From NCBI GenBank assembly GCA_000436115.1, contig FR894525.1, forward strand, positions 10,150 to 74,149: 64,000 nt of DNA, read 5' to 3'. Below are positions 52,515 to 61,354 of the stretch, piece after piece. The notes under the pieces were generated by a model, which saw only the letters and a program-made list of their open reading frames with translations, did not search any database and was not told the origin of the DNA. A program made the translations under genes and the position numbers. The stretch is from Firmicutes bacterium CAG:534 (GTDB taxonomy: Bacteria > Bacillota > Clostridia > Lachnospirales > Lachnospiraceae). Position 1 is the stretch's first letter, and every line of letters begins with the position of its first letter.

Positions 52515-53279
52515 ATGAGCGTTATTTCTATGAAGCAGTTGTTAGAGGCAGGTGTTCATTTCGGACATCAGACAAGAAGATGGAACCCTAAGATGGCTCC
52601 TTACATCTTCACTGAAAGAAACGGAATCCACATCATTGATCTGCAGAAGTCTGTAGGAAAGGTTGATGAGGCTTACAGAGCAGTATTTGAGATCGCTGCA
52701 CAGGGTGGAACCATTCTTTTCGTTGGAACCAAGAAGCAGGCACAGGATGCTGTTAAGACAGAAGCTGAGCGTTGCGGTATGTATTATGTAAATGAGAGAT
52801 GGCTTGGCGGTATGCTGACCAACTTCAAGACCATCCAGAGCAGAATTGACAGATTAAGAGCAATCGAGACCATGGCAGAGGACGGAACCTTTGATGTTCT
52901 TCCCAAGAAGGAAGTTATCGCACTCAAGAAGGAGTGGGATAAGCTGGAGAAGAACCTTGGCGGTATCAAGAACATGACCAGAATTCCTGATGCTATTTTT
53001 GTAGTAGATCCCAAGAAGGAAAGAATTTGCGTACAGGAAGCTCATGCACTTGGCATTACCCTGATCGGTATTGGCGATACCAACTGTGATCCGGAAGAGC
53101 TTGACTATATCATTCCTGGTAATGATGATGCGATCAGAGCGGTTAAACTGATTGTTTCTAAGATGGCAGATGCTGTAATTGAAGCAAATCAGGGTGAAGA
53201 AACAGTTACTGCAGAACTTGAGCAGGCAGCTGAGGGCGCAGAAGCATCTGATATTGAAGAAGTAGCAGATGCTGAGTAA
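52515..53279 (+). CDS. rpsB: 30S ribosomal protein S2
   Basis: S2 binds the head/body junction of the small subunit. The 254-residue protein has [27 protein letters not shown] at its start region, the GTKKQAQ and [11 protein letters not shown] segments, and [11 protein letters not shown]. An acidic tail of about 25 residues is normal in Clostridia. The ribosome binding site ATGGAGGTAG is strong. tsf follows by 26 bases. Confidence 0.98.
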   Translation: MSVISMKQLLEAGVHFGHQTRRWNPKMAPYIFTERNGIHIIDLQKSVGKVDEAYRAVFEIAAQGGTILFVGTKKQAQDAVKTEAERCGMYYVNERWLGGMLTNFKTIQSRIDRLRAIETMAEDGTFDVLPKKEVIALKKEWDKLEKNLGGIKNMTRIPDAIFVVDPKKERICVQEAHALGITLIGIGDTNCDPEELDYIIPGNDDAIRAVKLIVSKMADAVIEANQGEETVTAELEQAAEGAEASDIEEVADAE

Positions 53280-53305
53280 GCATTTAGGAGAAAGGAATAG
53301 AGAAA

Positions 53306-54244
53306 ATGGCTAACATTACAGCAGCAATGGTAAAAGAATTAAGAGAAATGACCGGAGCAGGCATGATGGACTGTAAGAAGGCACTGGGCGAAACCGATGG
53401 AGACATGGACGCAGCCGTTGAGTTCCTTCGTAAAAACGGTCAGGCAAAGGCTGAAAAGAAAGCTGGCAGAATTGCAGCAGAAGGTCTTTGCAAGGTTATC
53501 GTAAAGGATGATAAGACTGCAGCAGTTGTGGAAGTAAATTCTGAAACAGATTTCGTCGCTAAGAATGAAGAATTCCAGAACTTTGTAGCAGCCGTAGCAG
53601 AGCAGGCTATTAATTCCGATGCAGCAGATATGGATGCATTCCTTTCTGAAAGCTGGAATCAGGACAGCTCTAAAACAGTTAAGGATGCACTGGTAGAAAA
53701 GGTTGCCAAGATTGGCGAGAACCTCAGCATCAGAAGATTTGAAAAGGTAACAGCAGAGCATGGTCTGGTTGTTTCCTATACACATGGCGGCGGAAGAATT
53801 GGCGTTATCGTGGAAGCTGATACTGATGTTGTAAATGATGCGATCAAGGAAGCTATGACAAATGTTGCAATGCAGATTGCAGCGCTTTCTCCTAAGTATG
53901 TATCCACAGCAGATGTTTCTGAAGAGTACAAGGCTCATGAGAAAGAAATCCTCATGGCACAGATTGCAAACGATCCTAAGATGGCAGGCAAACCGGAGAA
54001 GGTAATCGAAGGCGCTGTTGTCGGACGTCTGAACAAGGAATTAAAGGAAGTATGTCTGTTAGAGCAGCCCTATGTTAAGGCAGAGGACGGCAAGCAGACA
54101 GTAGCTCAGTACGTTGCACAGGTTGCAAAGGAGAATGGAGCAAACCTTTCTGTTAAGAAGTTTGTTCGTTTTGAAACCGGTGAAGGCCTTGAGAAGAGAG
54201 TAGATGACTTCGCAGCAGAGGTTGCAGCTCAGGCTGGAATGTAA
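53306..54244 (+). CDS. tsf: Elongation factor Ts
   Basis: EF-Ts exchanges GDP for GTP on EF-Tu. The 312-residue protein has the signature VKELREMTGAGMMDCKKAL and the second site with NSETDFVAKN. The C-terminal repeat domain is complete. It is followed by a strong terminator; in most Firmicutes pyrH would come next, but it is 5 kb away here. Confidence 0.97.
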   Translation: MANITAAMVKELREMTGAGMMDCKKALGETDGDMDAAVEFLRKNGQAKAEKKAGRIAAEGLCKVIVKDDKTAAVVEVNSETDFVAKNEEFQNFVAAVAEQAINSDAADMDAFLSESWNQDSSKTVKDALVEKVAKIGENLSIRRFEKVTAEHGLVVSYTHGGGRIGVIVEADTDVVNDAIKEAMTNVAMQIAALSPKYVSTADVSEEYKAHEKEILMAQIANDPKMAGKPEKVIEGAVVGRLNKELKEVCLLEQPYVKAEDGKQTVAQYVAQVAKENGANLSVKKFVRFETGEGLEKRVDDFAAEVAAQAGM

Positions 54245-54272
54245 GCTGATCTGTCAGCAGATAAGAAAAAGC

Positions 54273-54302
54273 AAAGCCCCGGACCAAAGTCCGGGGCTTT
54301 TT
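54273..54302 (+). terminator. Rho-independent terminator after tsf
   Basis: AAAGCCCCGGAC (54273-54284) pairs with GTCCGGGGCTTT (54289-54300) around a CAAA loop, followed by further T. On the - strand the matching A-rich side also gives a T-tract, so it could serve the convergent mntP gene too. Confidence 0.95.
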
Positions 54303-54318
54303 ACTGTTGTTATGCAGT

Positions 54319-54891
54319 TTAAAAATTCAGAATTCCCAGATGCTCTAGCAGGATCTTAATCCCGATCAGGATCAGGATCAGACCGCCTGCAAACTCTGCT
54401 TTGGATTTGTATTTCAGTCCGAAGACATTTCCGACTTTAATGCCCACAGCGGAAAGAATGAAGGTGATAGCGCCGATAAACAGGACGGCAGCGATGATAT
54501 TGACATCCGGTAAAAGTGCAAAGGTAATCCCTACGGTAAGGGCGTCAATGCTGGTTGCAATGGCAAGCAGCAGCATGGTCTTAGGGGCAAAGGAGGAGGT
54601 TTGGGCATCTACTTCGCCTTTTTCACGGGATTCCCTTATCATGTTAAAGCCGATAAAGCAAAGAAGCACAAATGCGATCCAGTGATCAAAAGAAGTAATG
54701 TACTGTTCAAAGGTGGAGCCAAGCAGATAGCCGATGGTAGGCATGAGCGCCTGGAAACCGCCGAACCACAGTCCGGTGATCAGGGGGTGCTTCACAGTCA
54801 GCTTCTGAGTGGCCAGTCCCTTACAGACTGATACGGCAAAGGCGTCCATGGAAAGACCCACAGCAATTAGAAACAATTCAATTAAACTCAT
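54319..54891 (-). CDS. mntP: Manganese efflux pump MntP
   Basis: MntP exports Mn2+. The 190-residue protein has six membrane segments in two related halves, with charged motifs [14 protein letters not shown] in helix 1 and [15 protein letters not shown] in the second half, matching the family's pair of aspartate motifs. A manganese riboswitch directly upstream supports the substrate. It is transcribed alone, convergent with tsf. Confidence 0.94.
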   Translation of the reverse strand: MSLIELFLIAVGLSMDAFAVSVCKGLATQKLTVKHPLITGLWFGGFQALMPTIGYLLGSTFEQYITSFDHWIAFVLLCFIGFNMIRESREKGEVDAQTSSFAPKTMLLLAIATSIDALTVGITFALLPDVNIIAAVLFIGAITFILSAVGIKVGNVFGLKYKSKAEFAGGLILILIGIKILLEHLGILNF

Positions 54892-54960
54892 TTTTTCCTC
54901 TTTCTGCTGTTTTGTACAGCTTTGTCATAGGTTTCCCCTGCTTTTTTCTTTTCATGTAAT

Positions 54961-55020
54961 AAAAAAACAGATACGTCATACGGTACCTGTCTGCAAACTC
55001 AGGTACAGCAATATGCCATA
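54961..55020 (-). terminator. Riboswitch-controlled transcription terminator of mntP
   Basis: On the - strand GTACCTG (55000-55006) pairs with CAGGTAC (54983-54989), extended by CATA with TATG pairing outside, and then TTTTTTT at 54961-54967. It lies between aptamer and gene, the usual place for an expression platform. Mn2+ binding should favour antitermination. Confidence 0.75.
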
Positions 55021-55104
55021 CATGAGTCTCGTTATTTAAGATAAGCCAGATTATTAAAATCAGTATGTTGACTTACCACGCTCTGCGCTAACTACTCCCT
55101 CACG
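55021..55104 (-). ncRNA. yybP-ykoY manganese riboswitch aptamer
   Basis: Read on the - strand the segment begins GTGAGGGAGTAG and ends TAACGAGACTCAT. These match the two conserved Mn2+-binding loops of the yybP-ykoY family (GGGGAGUAG and a UAnCnAGAC form). GTGAG and CTCAT close helix P1. An inner helix TAAGTC/GGCTTA and a CAACATACTGA segment are also typical. The RNA senses Mn2+ and switches on the downstream efflux pump. Confidence 0.87.
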
Positions 55105-55112
55105 GAAATTTC

Positions 55113-55141
55113 ACTATAATATATTTGAGAAAAAATGTCAA
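55113..55141 (-). promoter_or_regulatory. SigA promoter of the mntP riboswitch
   Basis: On the - strand TTGACA (55136-55141), a 17-base spacer and TATAGT (55113-55118) form a near-consensus promoter. Transcription would start just upstream of the aptamer. Confidence 0.87.
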
Positions 55142-55273
55142 TACGAAAAACAAAAAATAAAGGAAAGATAGCTGCCAGGAAAAATAAGGATGGGTATGGA
55201 ATATCTGACGGAATTTTGATATACTTTATTCAAACTATTTCTGAAAAGCAAAATGACAGGAAGGCAGATGGCA

Positions 55274-57583
55274 ATGATCAGGAAGAGAAAAAGAGTAACG
55301 ATCGGTGTTCTTGTGAGTGGTATCATGGATGTCTTTACAGAATCTGTCTGTAAAGGGATCAGACAGGCAGCCAGAACCTTAGATATTAATGTTGTGGTGA
55401 TGCCGGGAAAATATCTGGACAGAGACCTGAGGGAAAACCGTGAGCTGATGTATGAATATCAGTATAATACAGTCTTCTCCTATGCAGGGAAGGAAAATGT
55501 GGATGCCATTATTGTGGCAGGCGGAAGCATTGGCTGTTATACTACGGAAGAAAGACTGAGACAGATGCTTTCAGAATATGAAAATATTCCCTGCGTGCTG
55601 ATAGCAACAAAGCTGCCCGGTTATGTAGACGTTACCTTTGATAATTATAACGGGATTCATGAAGCGTTGGAATATCTGATCGATAAGCTTCACTGCCGCA
55701 GGTTCGGCATGATCGGAGGCCCTGCATCAAATTCTGACGCAATAGAACGAAAACAGGCTTTTGAAAGCACCCTGCGGGAGCATGGGATTGAAGTCAATGA
55801 CAGGATGTATGTAGAGGGGGATTTTTCCAAGCGGTGCGTTGGTGCCTACAGACAGATCCTGGATCAGAACCCCGATCTGGAAGCCGTATTTTGCGTGAAT
55901 GATGAATCTGCCATGGGCTTTTATGAGGAACTGGACAAAAGAGGGATCGTTCCCGGAAAGGATATTTCAGTTCTCGGATATGATGACACCATTGCGGCGG
56001 CCAAAATGCAGCCTTCCCTTTCCTCGGTAAGGGCGGATCCTGCAGAACTTGGGGAAAACGCAGTAAAGATGGCGCTTCGGATGGTTTACGGAGAGCAGGT
56101 GGAAAGTCTGACCCTGCCTACCAAATTTGTACTTAGAAATTCCTTCTGCCAGCGGCTTGACCAGAAGGAGGAAGCAGCCGACAAAGATCTTGCCGAGACA
56201 GTAGAGAATTTGTTTGACGACATCTTTTACCGTTATCTGCATGAAGATATGAAGGAACAGATCGACCAGCTCCGCAGGGAATACCAGAAGCTGATGGAAA
56301 ATATACTGTTGCTTTTTGATAAACATGAAAAGAGTATGGAGCTGTATATGGATATCCAGACCAGCCTGGACCTTTTTTTTCAGATGGGTGCAGTGGAATA
56401 TGCCGACATGGACAATCTGCTCCTTGCCTTTGAAAAGATCTATCACATGCTGAAGCGAAATCAGCAGGGGGATGGCGGATTATTTGAACTGAGAGACTTC
56501 TTCTCCGTTATCTACAGAAAGGTGATCCGGGCAATGGATTACCATCTTGGCGGGATCCAGACGGCGCAGGAGACCAAAAGCTACTCCATGAAGCTGTTTG
56601 TCAGGGATATGCTGCAGTTTGAAAAAGGAAATGATCAGAGCTATGCGGCTATTTTAAATAATCTCGGCTGGCTGAACATCAAAAATGCTTTCCTCTATCT
56701 GTTTGAAAAGCCTATTGTCCATTTATACCTGGAAAAATACAAGGTGCCAAAGAGCTTTTACCTGAAAGCTTATCTTTGGGATGGAAAAGTATATTCGGTA
56801 CCTGCGATCCAGCAGAAATTTTATCTGCGCAATTTATTTGAGCTTCCCTTTGTGGAGGAGCCGCCCAAATATTCCATGGTGCTGCTTCCATTGTTTTCAA
56901 ACGAACTGCTTTACGGCCTTTTGCTGTGTGACCTGACAGATGAGCTTTTTGCAAACGGAGAGTTTCTGATCAATCAGATGGGAGCTGCAACCAAGATGAT
57001 CGATCTGCTCAAGTCCAATGAGAGCATCCAGCAGCAACTGGAAGAGAGCCTGGCAACCCTGAAGGAAAATAATATTGTGCTGAATAACCTCTCAAGATCA
57101 GACGGACTTACCGGTATTTTAAATCGGAGAGGCTTCTATGATACGGCCGAGGAACTGCTTGAAAAGGGCAGGGCGCAGGGGAAAACCGTCCTTGTGATCT
57201 ATGTGGACATGAACAACCTGAAAATCATTAATGATAAATACGGGCATGAAGAAGGAGATTTTTCCTTAAAGCTGATCGGGGAAAAGCTGACGGAAGTCAT
57301 GGGAGAATGCGGCGTTGCAGGCAGGATCGGCGGAGATGAATTTGCCTGTATCACAGAGTATGACGGCAGTGAGGAGGGACAGGAGATCCTTTCCCGGATT
57401 TGCAGAGCCTTTGAAGCGTTTAACAGGGACAGCGAAAAGTCTTATAATGTTACGGTTTCTGCGGGAACATGTGTTTTGAAGCCTGCAGACAGGCTGACCA
57501 TAGCAGAAGCCATGACGCAGGCAGATGAAAAGCTGTATGAAGTAAAGAAACACAGGATCAAAGAGGTGGCAAAGAAAAAATAA
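55274..57583 (+). CDS. Cytosolic diguanylate cyclase with LacI-type ligand-binding domain
   Basis: The 769-residue protein has no membrane segment or signal peptide. Residues about 8-285 form a LacI/PurR-type periplasmic-binding-like fold (RVTIGVLVSGIMD, CVNDESAMGFYEEL, ISVLGYDDT) but with no DNA-binding helix-turn-helix. A helical stretch and a GAF-like region (about 400-600) follow, and a GGDEF domain ends it, with SDGLTGILNRRGFYD and the active-site GGDEF at 686-690. The allosteric I-site R-x2-D is absent (GECG occupies that position), so product inhibition is probably lost. It should make c-di-GMP in response to a small ligand, perhaps a sugar. I start at ATG 55274 (AGGAAGG upstream); ATG 55253 and 55268 are alternatives. 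Confidence 0.88.
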   Translation: MIRKRKRVTIGVLVSGIMDVFTESVCKGIRQAARTLDINVVVMPGKYLDRDLRENRELMYEYQYNTVFSYAGKENVDAIIVAGGSIGCYTTEERLRQMLSEYENIPCVLIATKLPGYVDVTFDNYNGIHEALEYLIDKLHCRRFGMIGGPASNSDAIERKQAFESTLREHGIEVNDRMYVEGDFSKRCVGAYRQILDQNPDLEAVFCVNDESAMGFYEELDKRGIVPGKDISVLGYDDTIAAAKMQPSLSSVRADPAELGENAVKMALRMVYGEQVESLTLPTKFVLRNSFCQRLDQKEEAADKDLAETVENLFDDIFYRYLHEDMKEQIDQLRREYQKLMENILLLFDKHEKSMELYMDIQTSLDLFFQMGAVEYADMDNLLLAFEKIYHMLKRNQQGDGGLFELRDFFSVIYRKVIRAMDYHLGGIQTAQETKSYSMKLFVRDMLQFEKGNDQSYAAILNNLGWLNIKNAFLYLFEKPIVHLYLEKYKVPKSFYLKAYLWDGKVYSVPAIQQKFYLRNLFELPFVEEPPKYSMVLLPLFSNELLYGLLLCDLTDELFANGEFLINQMGAATKMIDLLKSNESIQQQLEESLATLKENNIVLNNLSRSDGLTGILNRRGFYDTAEELLEKGRAQGKTVLVIYVDMNNLKIINDKYGHEEGDFSLKLIGEKLTEVMGECGVAGRIGGDEFACITEYDGSEEGQEILSRICRAFEAFNRDSEKSYNVTVSAGTCVLKPADRLTIAEAMTQADEKLYEVKKHRIKEVAKKK

Positions 57584-57644
57584 CTTTTCCGCAGGGATAT
57601 CTTGTGTTACAATGTAAGCAAAGCGTTTGCAAGGAGTAAGGCCC

Positions 57645-58550
57645 ATGGAGGCTAACCGCAAAAAGAAAAAAAGGAACCGGCACTTATCACACAGGCTTGC
57701 AGGAGTGACGGGCACTTTAGCAGTCATCGCAGCAGTCGGTTTGTGCATGGCCTTTGAATTTGGCGTGTTCAGGCTCCTTCCTGTTTCCTCAAAGGAGGAA
57801 GAAGCAGTTTCACAGGAACTGCTGGGACAGGGGAGTTTTTATGCGGAGCAGATCGAAGATTCCGGGCGAAGGAAACAGGAGACCCTGCCGGAAGGAAACA
57901 AGGCAGAAGAAAAGAGGCAGGTTTACCTGACCTTTGATGACGGCCCCAGCAAGAATACAGACCGCATTTTAGATATTCTGAAGGAATATGACGTAAAGGC
58001 AACCTTTTTTGTGGTAGGAAAGACGGATGCCTCATCTGTGCGGGCTTACAAACGGATCGTGGAGGAGGGGCATACCCTCGGGATGCATTCCTACAGCCAT
58101 AATTATCAGGAGCTGTATGGTTCCCTGCAAAGCTTTTCTAAGGATCTTGCAAAGCTCCAGGAGTATCTTTATGACCTTACAGGGGTATGGTCCAGATACT
58201 ACAGGTTTCCCGGTGGAAGCTCCAATACCGTAAGTGCCACGGATATGCAGATTTTGATCCGCTATCTGAATGAAAACGGCATTTGCTATTATGACTGGAA
58301 TGTGGCGTCCGGGGATGCAGTCAGCAGCAAGCTCAGCGCAGAAGTGATCACCCAGAACTGCATGACGCAGATCGAAGGGAAAAAGGAGTGCATGATCCTG
58401 TTTCATGACGCTTCTGACAAGGGATCTACAGTAGATGCCCTGCCAATGCTGATTGAGCAGCTGCAGAGCATGGAGGATACGGAAATTTTACCTGTTACAG
58501 ATGACACTCATCCGGTTCAGCATGTAACAGACCAAAATAAAAAACAGTAA
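57645..58550 (+). CDS. Membrane-anchored polysaccharide deacetylase (NodB family)
   Basis: The enzyme removes N-acetyl (or similar) groups from cell-wall or exopolysaccharide sugars outside the membrane. The 301-residue protein has an N-terminal basic stretch and anchor helix (about 22-42). The catalytic domain has TFDDGP (96-101), HSYSH for metal, RFPGG, and the C-terminal LFHD motif. All five usual motifs are present. ATG 57645 is preceded by AAGGAGTAAGG; the frame continues six codons up. The substrate (peptidoglycan or other) cannot be told from sequence. Confidence 0.9.
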   Translation: MEANRKKKKRNRHLSHRLAGVTGTLAVIAAVGLCMAFEFGVFRLLPVSSKEEEAVSQELLGQGSFYAEQIEDSGRRKQETLPEGNKAEEKRQVYLTFDDGPSKNTDRILDILKEYDVKATFFVVGKTDASSVRAYKRIVEEGHTLGMHSYSHNYQELYGSLQSFSKDLAKLQEYLYDLTGVWSRYYRFPGGSSNTVSATDMQILIRYLNENGICYYDWNVASGDAVSSKLSAEVITQNCMTQIEGKKECMILFHDASDKGSTVDALPMLIEQLQSMEDTEILPVTDDTHPVQHVTDQNKKQ

Positions 58551-58573
58551 GATACGAATGGAGGATATGTAAC

Positions 58574-59278
58574 ATGGGTTTTTTCTCAGACTTAAAGGAT
58601 GATTTATCTCAGGCGGTGGAGGAGCTTGTACCGGAGGAGGGAACAAAAGAAGCATCTGCAGAGGCAGACGCATCAGATACAAATTTCGGCACGGATTTAA
58701 GTGATATGCTTGACAAAGTGGATGAAATGGAGATCCCGGAAGAAGAAACTGCATATGCAGCGCCGGTTGCTGATCAGACATACGGAGAGGCAAAAACGTC
58801 CTCCGGCAAAAAACTGGCAGATGAAGTTTCCGTTCTGACCGAAAGCATGATCATTAACGGTAATCTTGCAACCGAAGGATCCATGGAAGTCAGAGGCAGC
58901 ATTGTGGGAAATGTGGAAGCGCTTGGAAAGCTGAATATTACAGGAGCGATCCAGGGAAATTCCCAGGCAGCCGAGATCTACGCAGAGGGAGCAAAAATCA
59001 CCGGCGATCTTAAGAGCGAGGGAAGCATTAAGGTGGGACAAAGTACTGTCATCATCGGAAATGTATATGCAACCAGCGCTGTAATCGCAGGGGCAATCAA
59101 GGGCGACATTGATGTGAAAGGCCCCGTTATTCTGGATTCGGCAGCGATCGTAATGGGAGATATTAAATCCAAATCTGTTCAGATCAACAATGGCGCTGTG
59201 ATCGAAGGTATGTGCTCTCAGTGCTATGCAGAGGTAAACCCTACGTCCTTCTTTGAAGAACTGAAAAAAATGAAATAG
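58574..59278 (+). CDS. Bactofilin (polymer-forming cytoskeletal protein)
   Basis: Bactofilins form membrane-associated filaments without nucleotides and often place cell-wall enzymes. The 234-residue protein has an acidic N-terminal tail (1-90) and the right-handed beta-helix core (about 90-215) with repeats such as GNLATEGSMEVRGSIVGNV and ITGDLKSEGSIKVG. It lies between a deacetylase and pyrH. Bactofilins elsewhere are found near wall-modifying enzymes, so a joint role with the deacetylase is plausible. Confidence 0.9.
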   Translation: MGFFSDLKDDLSQAVEELVPEEGTKEASAEADASDTNFGTDLSDMLDKVDEMEIPEEETAYAAPVADQTYGEAKTSSGKKLADEVSVLTESMIINGNLATEGSMEVRGSIVGNVEALGKLNITGAIQGNSQAAEIYAEGAKITGDLKSEGSIKVGQSTVIIGNVYATSAVIAGAIKGDIDVKGPVILDSAAIVMGDIKSKSVQINNGAVIEGMCSQCYAEVNPTSFFEELKKMK

Positions 59279-59291
59279 AAAGGCGCCGATC

Positions 59292-59990
59292 ATGCATAGA
59301 ATTTTACTCAAATTGAGCGGAGAAGCTCTGGCAGGAAGCAAGAAAACAGGATTTGACGAAGCAACGGTCAGGGAAGTTGCCCTTCAGGTAAAGGAACTGA
59401 CCATGGCCGGGATCCAGGTAGGAATTGTGACCGGAGGAGGAAATTTCTGGAGAGGAAGAACCAGCGAAAACATTGACAGGACGAAGGCAGACCAGATTGG
59501 AATGCTGGCCACCGTGATGAACTGTATTTATGTTTCAGAGATCTTCCGCAGCGTGGGAATGAAAACGGCGGTGCTGACTCCTTTTGAATGCGGCTCTTTT
59601 ACAAAGCTCTTTTCAAAGGACAGGGCAAATAAATATTTTGAAAAGGGAATGGTCGTATTCTTTGCAGGAGGAACGGGACATCCGTATTTTTCAACGGACA
59701 CCGGAGTCGTTCTTCGGGCAGTAGAGGTAGAGGCCGAGGTGATCCTTCTGGCAAAGTCCATTGACGGCGTTTATGACAGCGATCCAAAGGTCAATCCTGA
59801 CGCAAAGAAATATGATGAGATTTCCATTGATGAGGTGATCGCAAAAAATCTGCAGGTAGTGGATATGACGGCCTCGATTTTGGCAAGAGATAATAAAATG
59901 CCTATGTGGGTATTTGGCTTAAATGAAAAAGACAGCATTGTAAACACGGTGAAGGGAAACTTCAGCGGAACGAAGGTTACCGTGTCCTAA
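59292..59990 (+). CDS. pyrH: UMP kinase
   Basis: UMP kinase phosphorylates UMP to UDP, feeding nucleotide and UDP-sugar pools. The 232-residue protein has the amino-acid-kinase fold motifs LLKLSGEALAG, GIVTGGGNFWRG and DSDPKVNPDAKKYD. Length is normal. It starts 13 bases after the bactofilin gene, so it depends on an upstream promoter or one inside that gene. Confidence 0.97.
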   Translation: MHRILLKLSGEALAGSKKTGFDEATVREVALQVKELTMAGIQVGIVTGGGNFWRGRTSENIDRTKADQIGMLATVMNCIYVSEIFRSVGMKTAVLTPFECGSFTKLFSKDRANKYFEKGMVVFFAGGTGHPYFSTDTGVVLRAVEVEAEVILLAKSIDGVYDSDPKVNPDAKKYDEISIDEVIAKNLQVVDMTASILARDNKMPMWVFGLNEKDSIVNTVKGNFSGTKVTVS

Positions 59991-60008
59991 AGGGAAAGGA
60001 GCATAAAA

Positions 60009-60560
60009 ATGGATGAGAGATTAAAGATTTATGACGATAAAATGCACAAGACCTTTGAGCATCTGGAGAATGATTATCAGGGGATCAGGGCAGGAAGAGC
60101 CAATCCGCATGTGCTTGACAGACTGCGCGTAGATTATTACGGAACCCCTACTCCGATCCAGCAGGTAGGAAATGTGACGATCCCGGAGGCAAGAATGATC
60201 CAGATTGCACCGTGGGAAAAGTCCCTGATCAAGGAGATTGAGAAAGCAATCCTTTCTTCTGATATTGGAATTACCCCTTCTAATGACGGCTCCGTGATCA
60301 GACTGGTATTTCCGGAGCTTACAGAGGAGCGCAGAAAGGATCTTGTCAAAGAGGTAAAGAAAAAGGCAGAGGAATGCCGCGTTGCCATCCGTAATATCAG
60401 AAGGGACGGAAACGACGCCTTTAAGAAGCTGGCAAAGGCTGAGGTATCTGAGGATGAGATCAAGGAGCTGTCAGATGATCTGCAGAAGATGACGGATAAG
60501 TACATTAAGGATGTAGATAAACTGGTAGAAGACAAATCCAAGGAAATTCTTACCGTATAA
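60009..60560 (+). CDS. frr: Ribosome recycling factor
   Basis: RRF splits post-termination ribosomes with EF-G. The 183-residue protein contains IRAGRANPHVLDRLRVDYYGTPTP region (about 26-49) and the C-terminal helices with EELTEERRKDLVKEVKK-like motif. Length and spacing from pyrH (18 bases) are typical. Confidence 0.97.
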   Translation: MDERLKIYDDKMHKTFEHLENDYQGIRAGRANPHVLDRLRVDYYGTPTPIQQVGNVTIPEARMIQIAPWEKSLIKEIEKAILSSDIGITPSNDGSVIRLVFPELTEERRKDLVKEVKKKAEECRVAIRNIRRDGNDAFKKLAKAEVSEDEIKELSDDLQKMTDKYIKDVDKLVEDKSKEILTV

Positions 60561-60575
60561 AAGCAAAATGAGGGA

Positions 60576-60607
60576 GGGGCAAGCGAAGCGATCGTATTGC
60601 CCCTTTT
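60576..60607 (+). terminator. Weak intergenic hairpin between frr and uppS (attenuator candidate)
   Basis: GGGGCAA (60576-60582) pairs with TTGCCCC (60597-60603), loop of 14 bases, followed by only four T. It may cut part of the transcript, lowering expression of uppS and beyond. Confidence 0.55.
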
Positions 60608-60625
60608 CAATGATTGGAGGAGGCA

Positions 60626-61351
60626 ATGGCAGAAAACAGAGAGCTTATCATGCCAAAGCATGTGGCGATCATTCTGGATGGAAATGGAAGATGGGCAAAG
60701 AGCAAGGGAATGCCCAGAAACTACGGGCATGTGCAGGGAGCAAAGACGGTAGAGGTGATCTGCGAGGAAGCCTACAAAATGGGGATCCAGTACCTGACGG
60801 TTTATGCGTTCAGCACAGAAAACTGGAATCGGCCCAAAGATGAAGTGGATGCGCTGATGAAGCTTTTGCGCAATTACATGAAAACCTGCCTGACAACGGC
60901 CAGGAAAAACAGAATGTGTGTCAGGGTGATCGGAGATAAAACAGGACTGGATGAGGACATCAGGCTGCGGATCGCCGAACTGGAAGAGGCAACGAAGGAT
61001 AATGACGGACTGCATTTCCAGATTGCCATCAATTATGGAGGGCGTGATGAGATTACCCGGGCAGTAAGGCGCCTTTCGGCCAAAGCTGCGGCAGGGGAGA
61101 TAAGCCCGGAGGCGATTACGGAACAGATGATCTCAGATACGCTGGACACTCATGGAATTCCGGAACCGGATCTTTTGATCCGGACCTGCAATGAGCTTCG
61201 GATATCCAACTTCCTTTTATGGCAGCTTGCCTATACGGAATTTTATTTTACGGAGGTGGCATGGCCGGATTTCTCAAAAGAAGAATTGTTAAAGGCTGTG
61301 GAGGCATATAATCATAGAGACAGAAGATACGGCCTTGTAAAGGAGGACTAA
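60626..61351 (+). CDS. uppS: Undecaprenyl diphosphate synthase
   Basis: UppS adds eight isoprene units to farnesyl diphosphate to make the lipid carrier for cell-wall precursors. The 241-residue protein has HVAIILDGNGRWAKSKG with the catalytic Asp, then AFSTENWNRP. The substrate-binding motif reads LIRTCNELRISNFLLWQ, where many homologues have RTSGE/RTGGE; the key Arg and Ser are kept. The start ATG 60626 follows GGAGGAGG closely; TTG 60614 is less likely. Confidence 0.95.
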   Translation: MAENRELIMPKHVAIILDGNGRWAKSKGMPRNYGHVQGAKTVEVICEEAYKMGIQYLTVYAFSTENWNRPKDEVDALMKLLRNYMKTCLTTARKNRMCVRVIGDKTGLDEDIRLRIAELEEATKDNDGLHFQIAINYGGRDEITRAVRRLSAKAAAGEISPEAITEQMISDTLDTHGIPEPDLLIRTCNELRISNFLLWQLAYTEFYFTEVAWPDFSKEELLKAVEAYNHRDRRYGLVKED

Positions 61352-61354
61352 GTC

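Noticed and set aside
55135..55353. Small lysine-rich open frame overlapping the diguanylate cyclase start
   Set aside because: It overlaps the mntP promoter and the cyclase gene in another frame, lacks a ribosome binding site and has no recognisable content.
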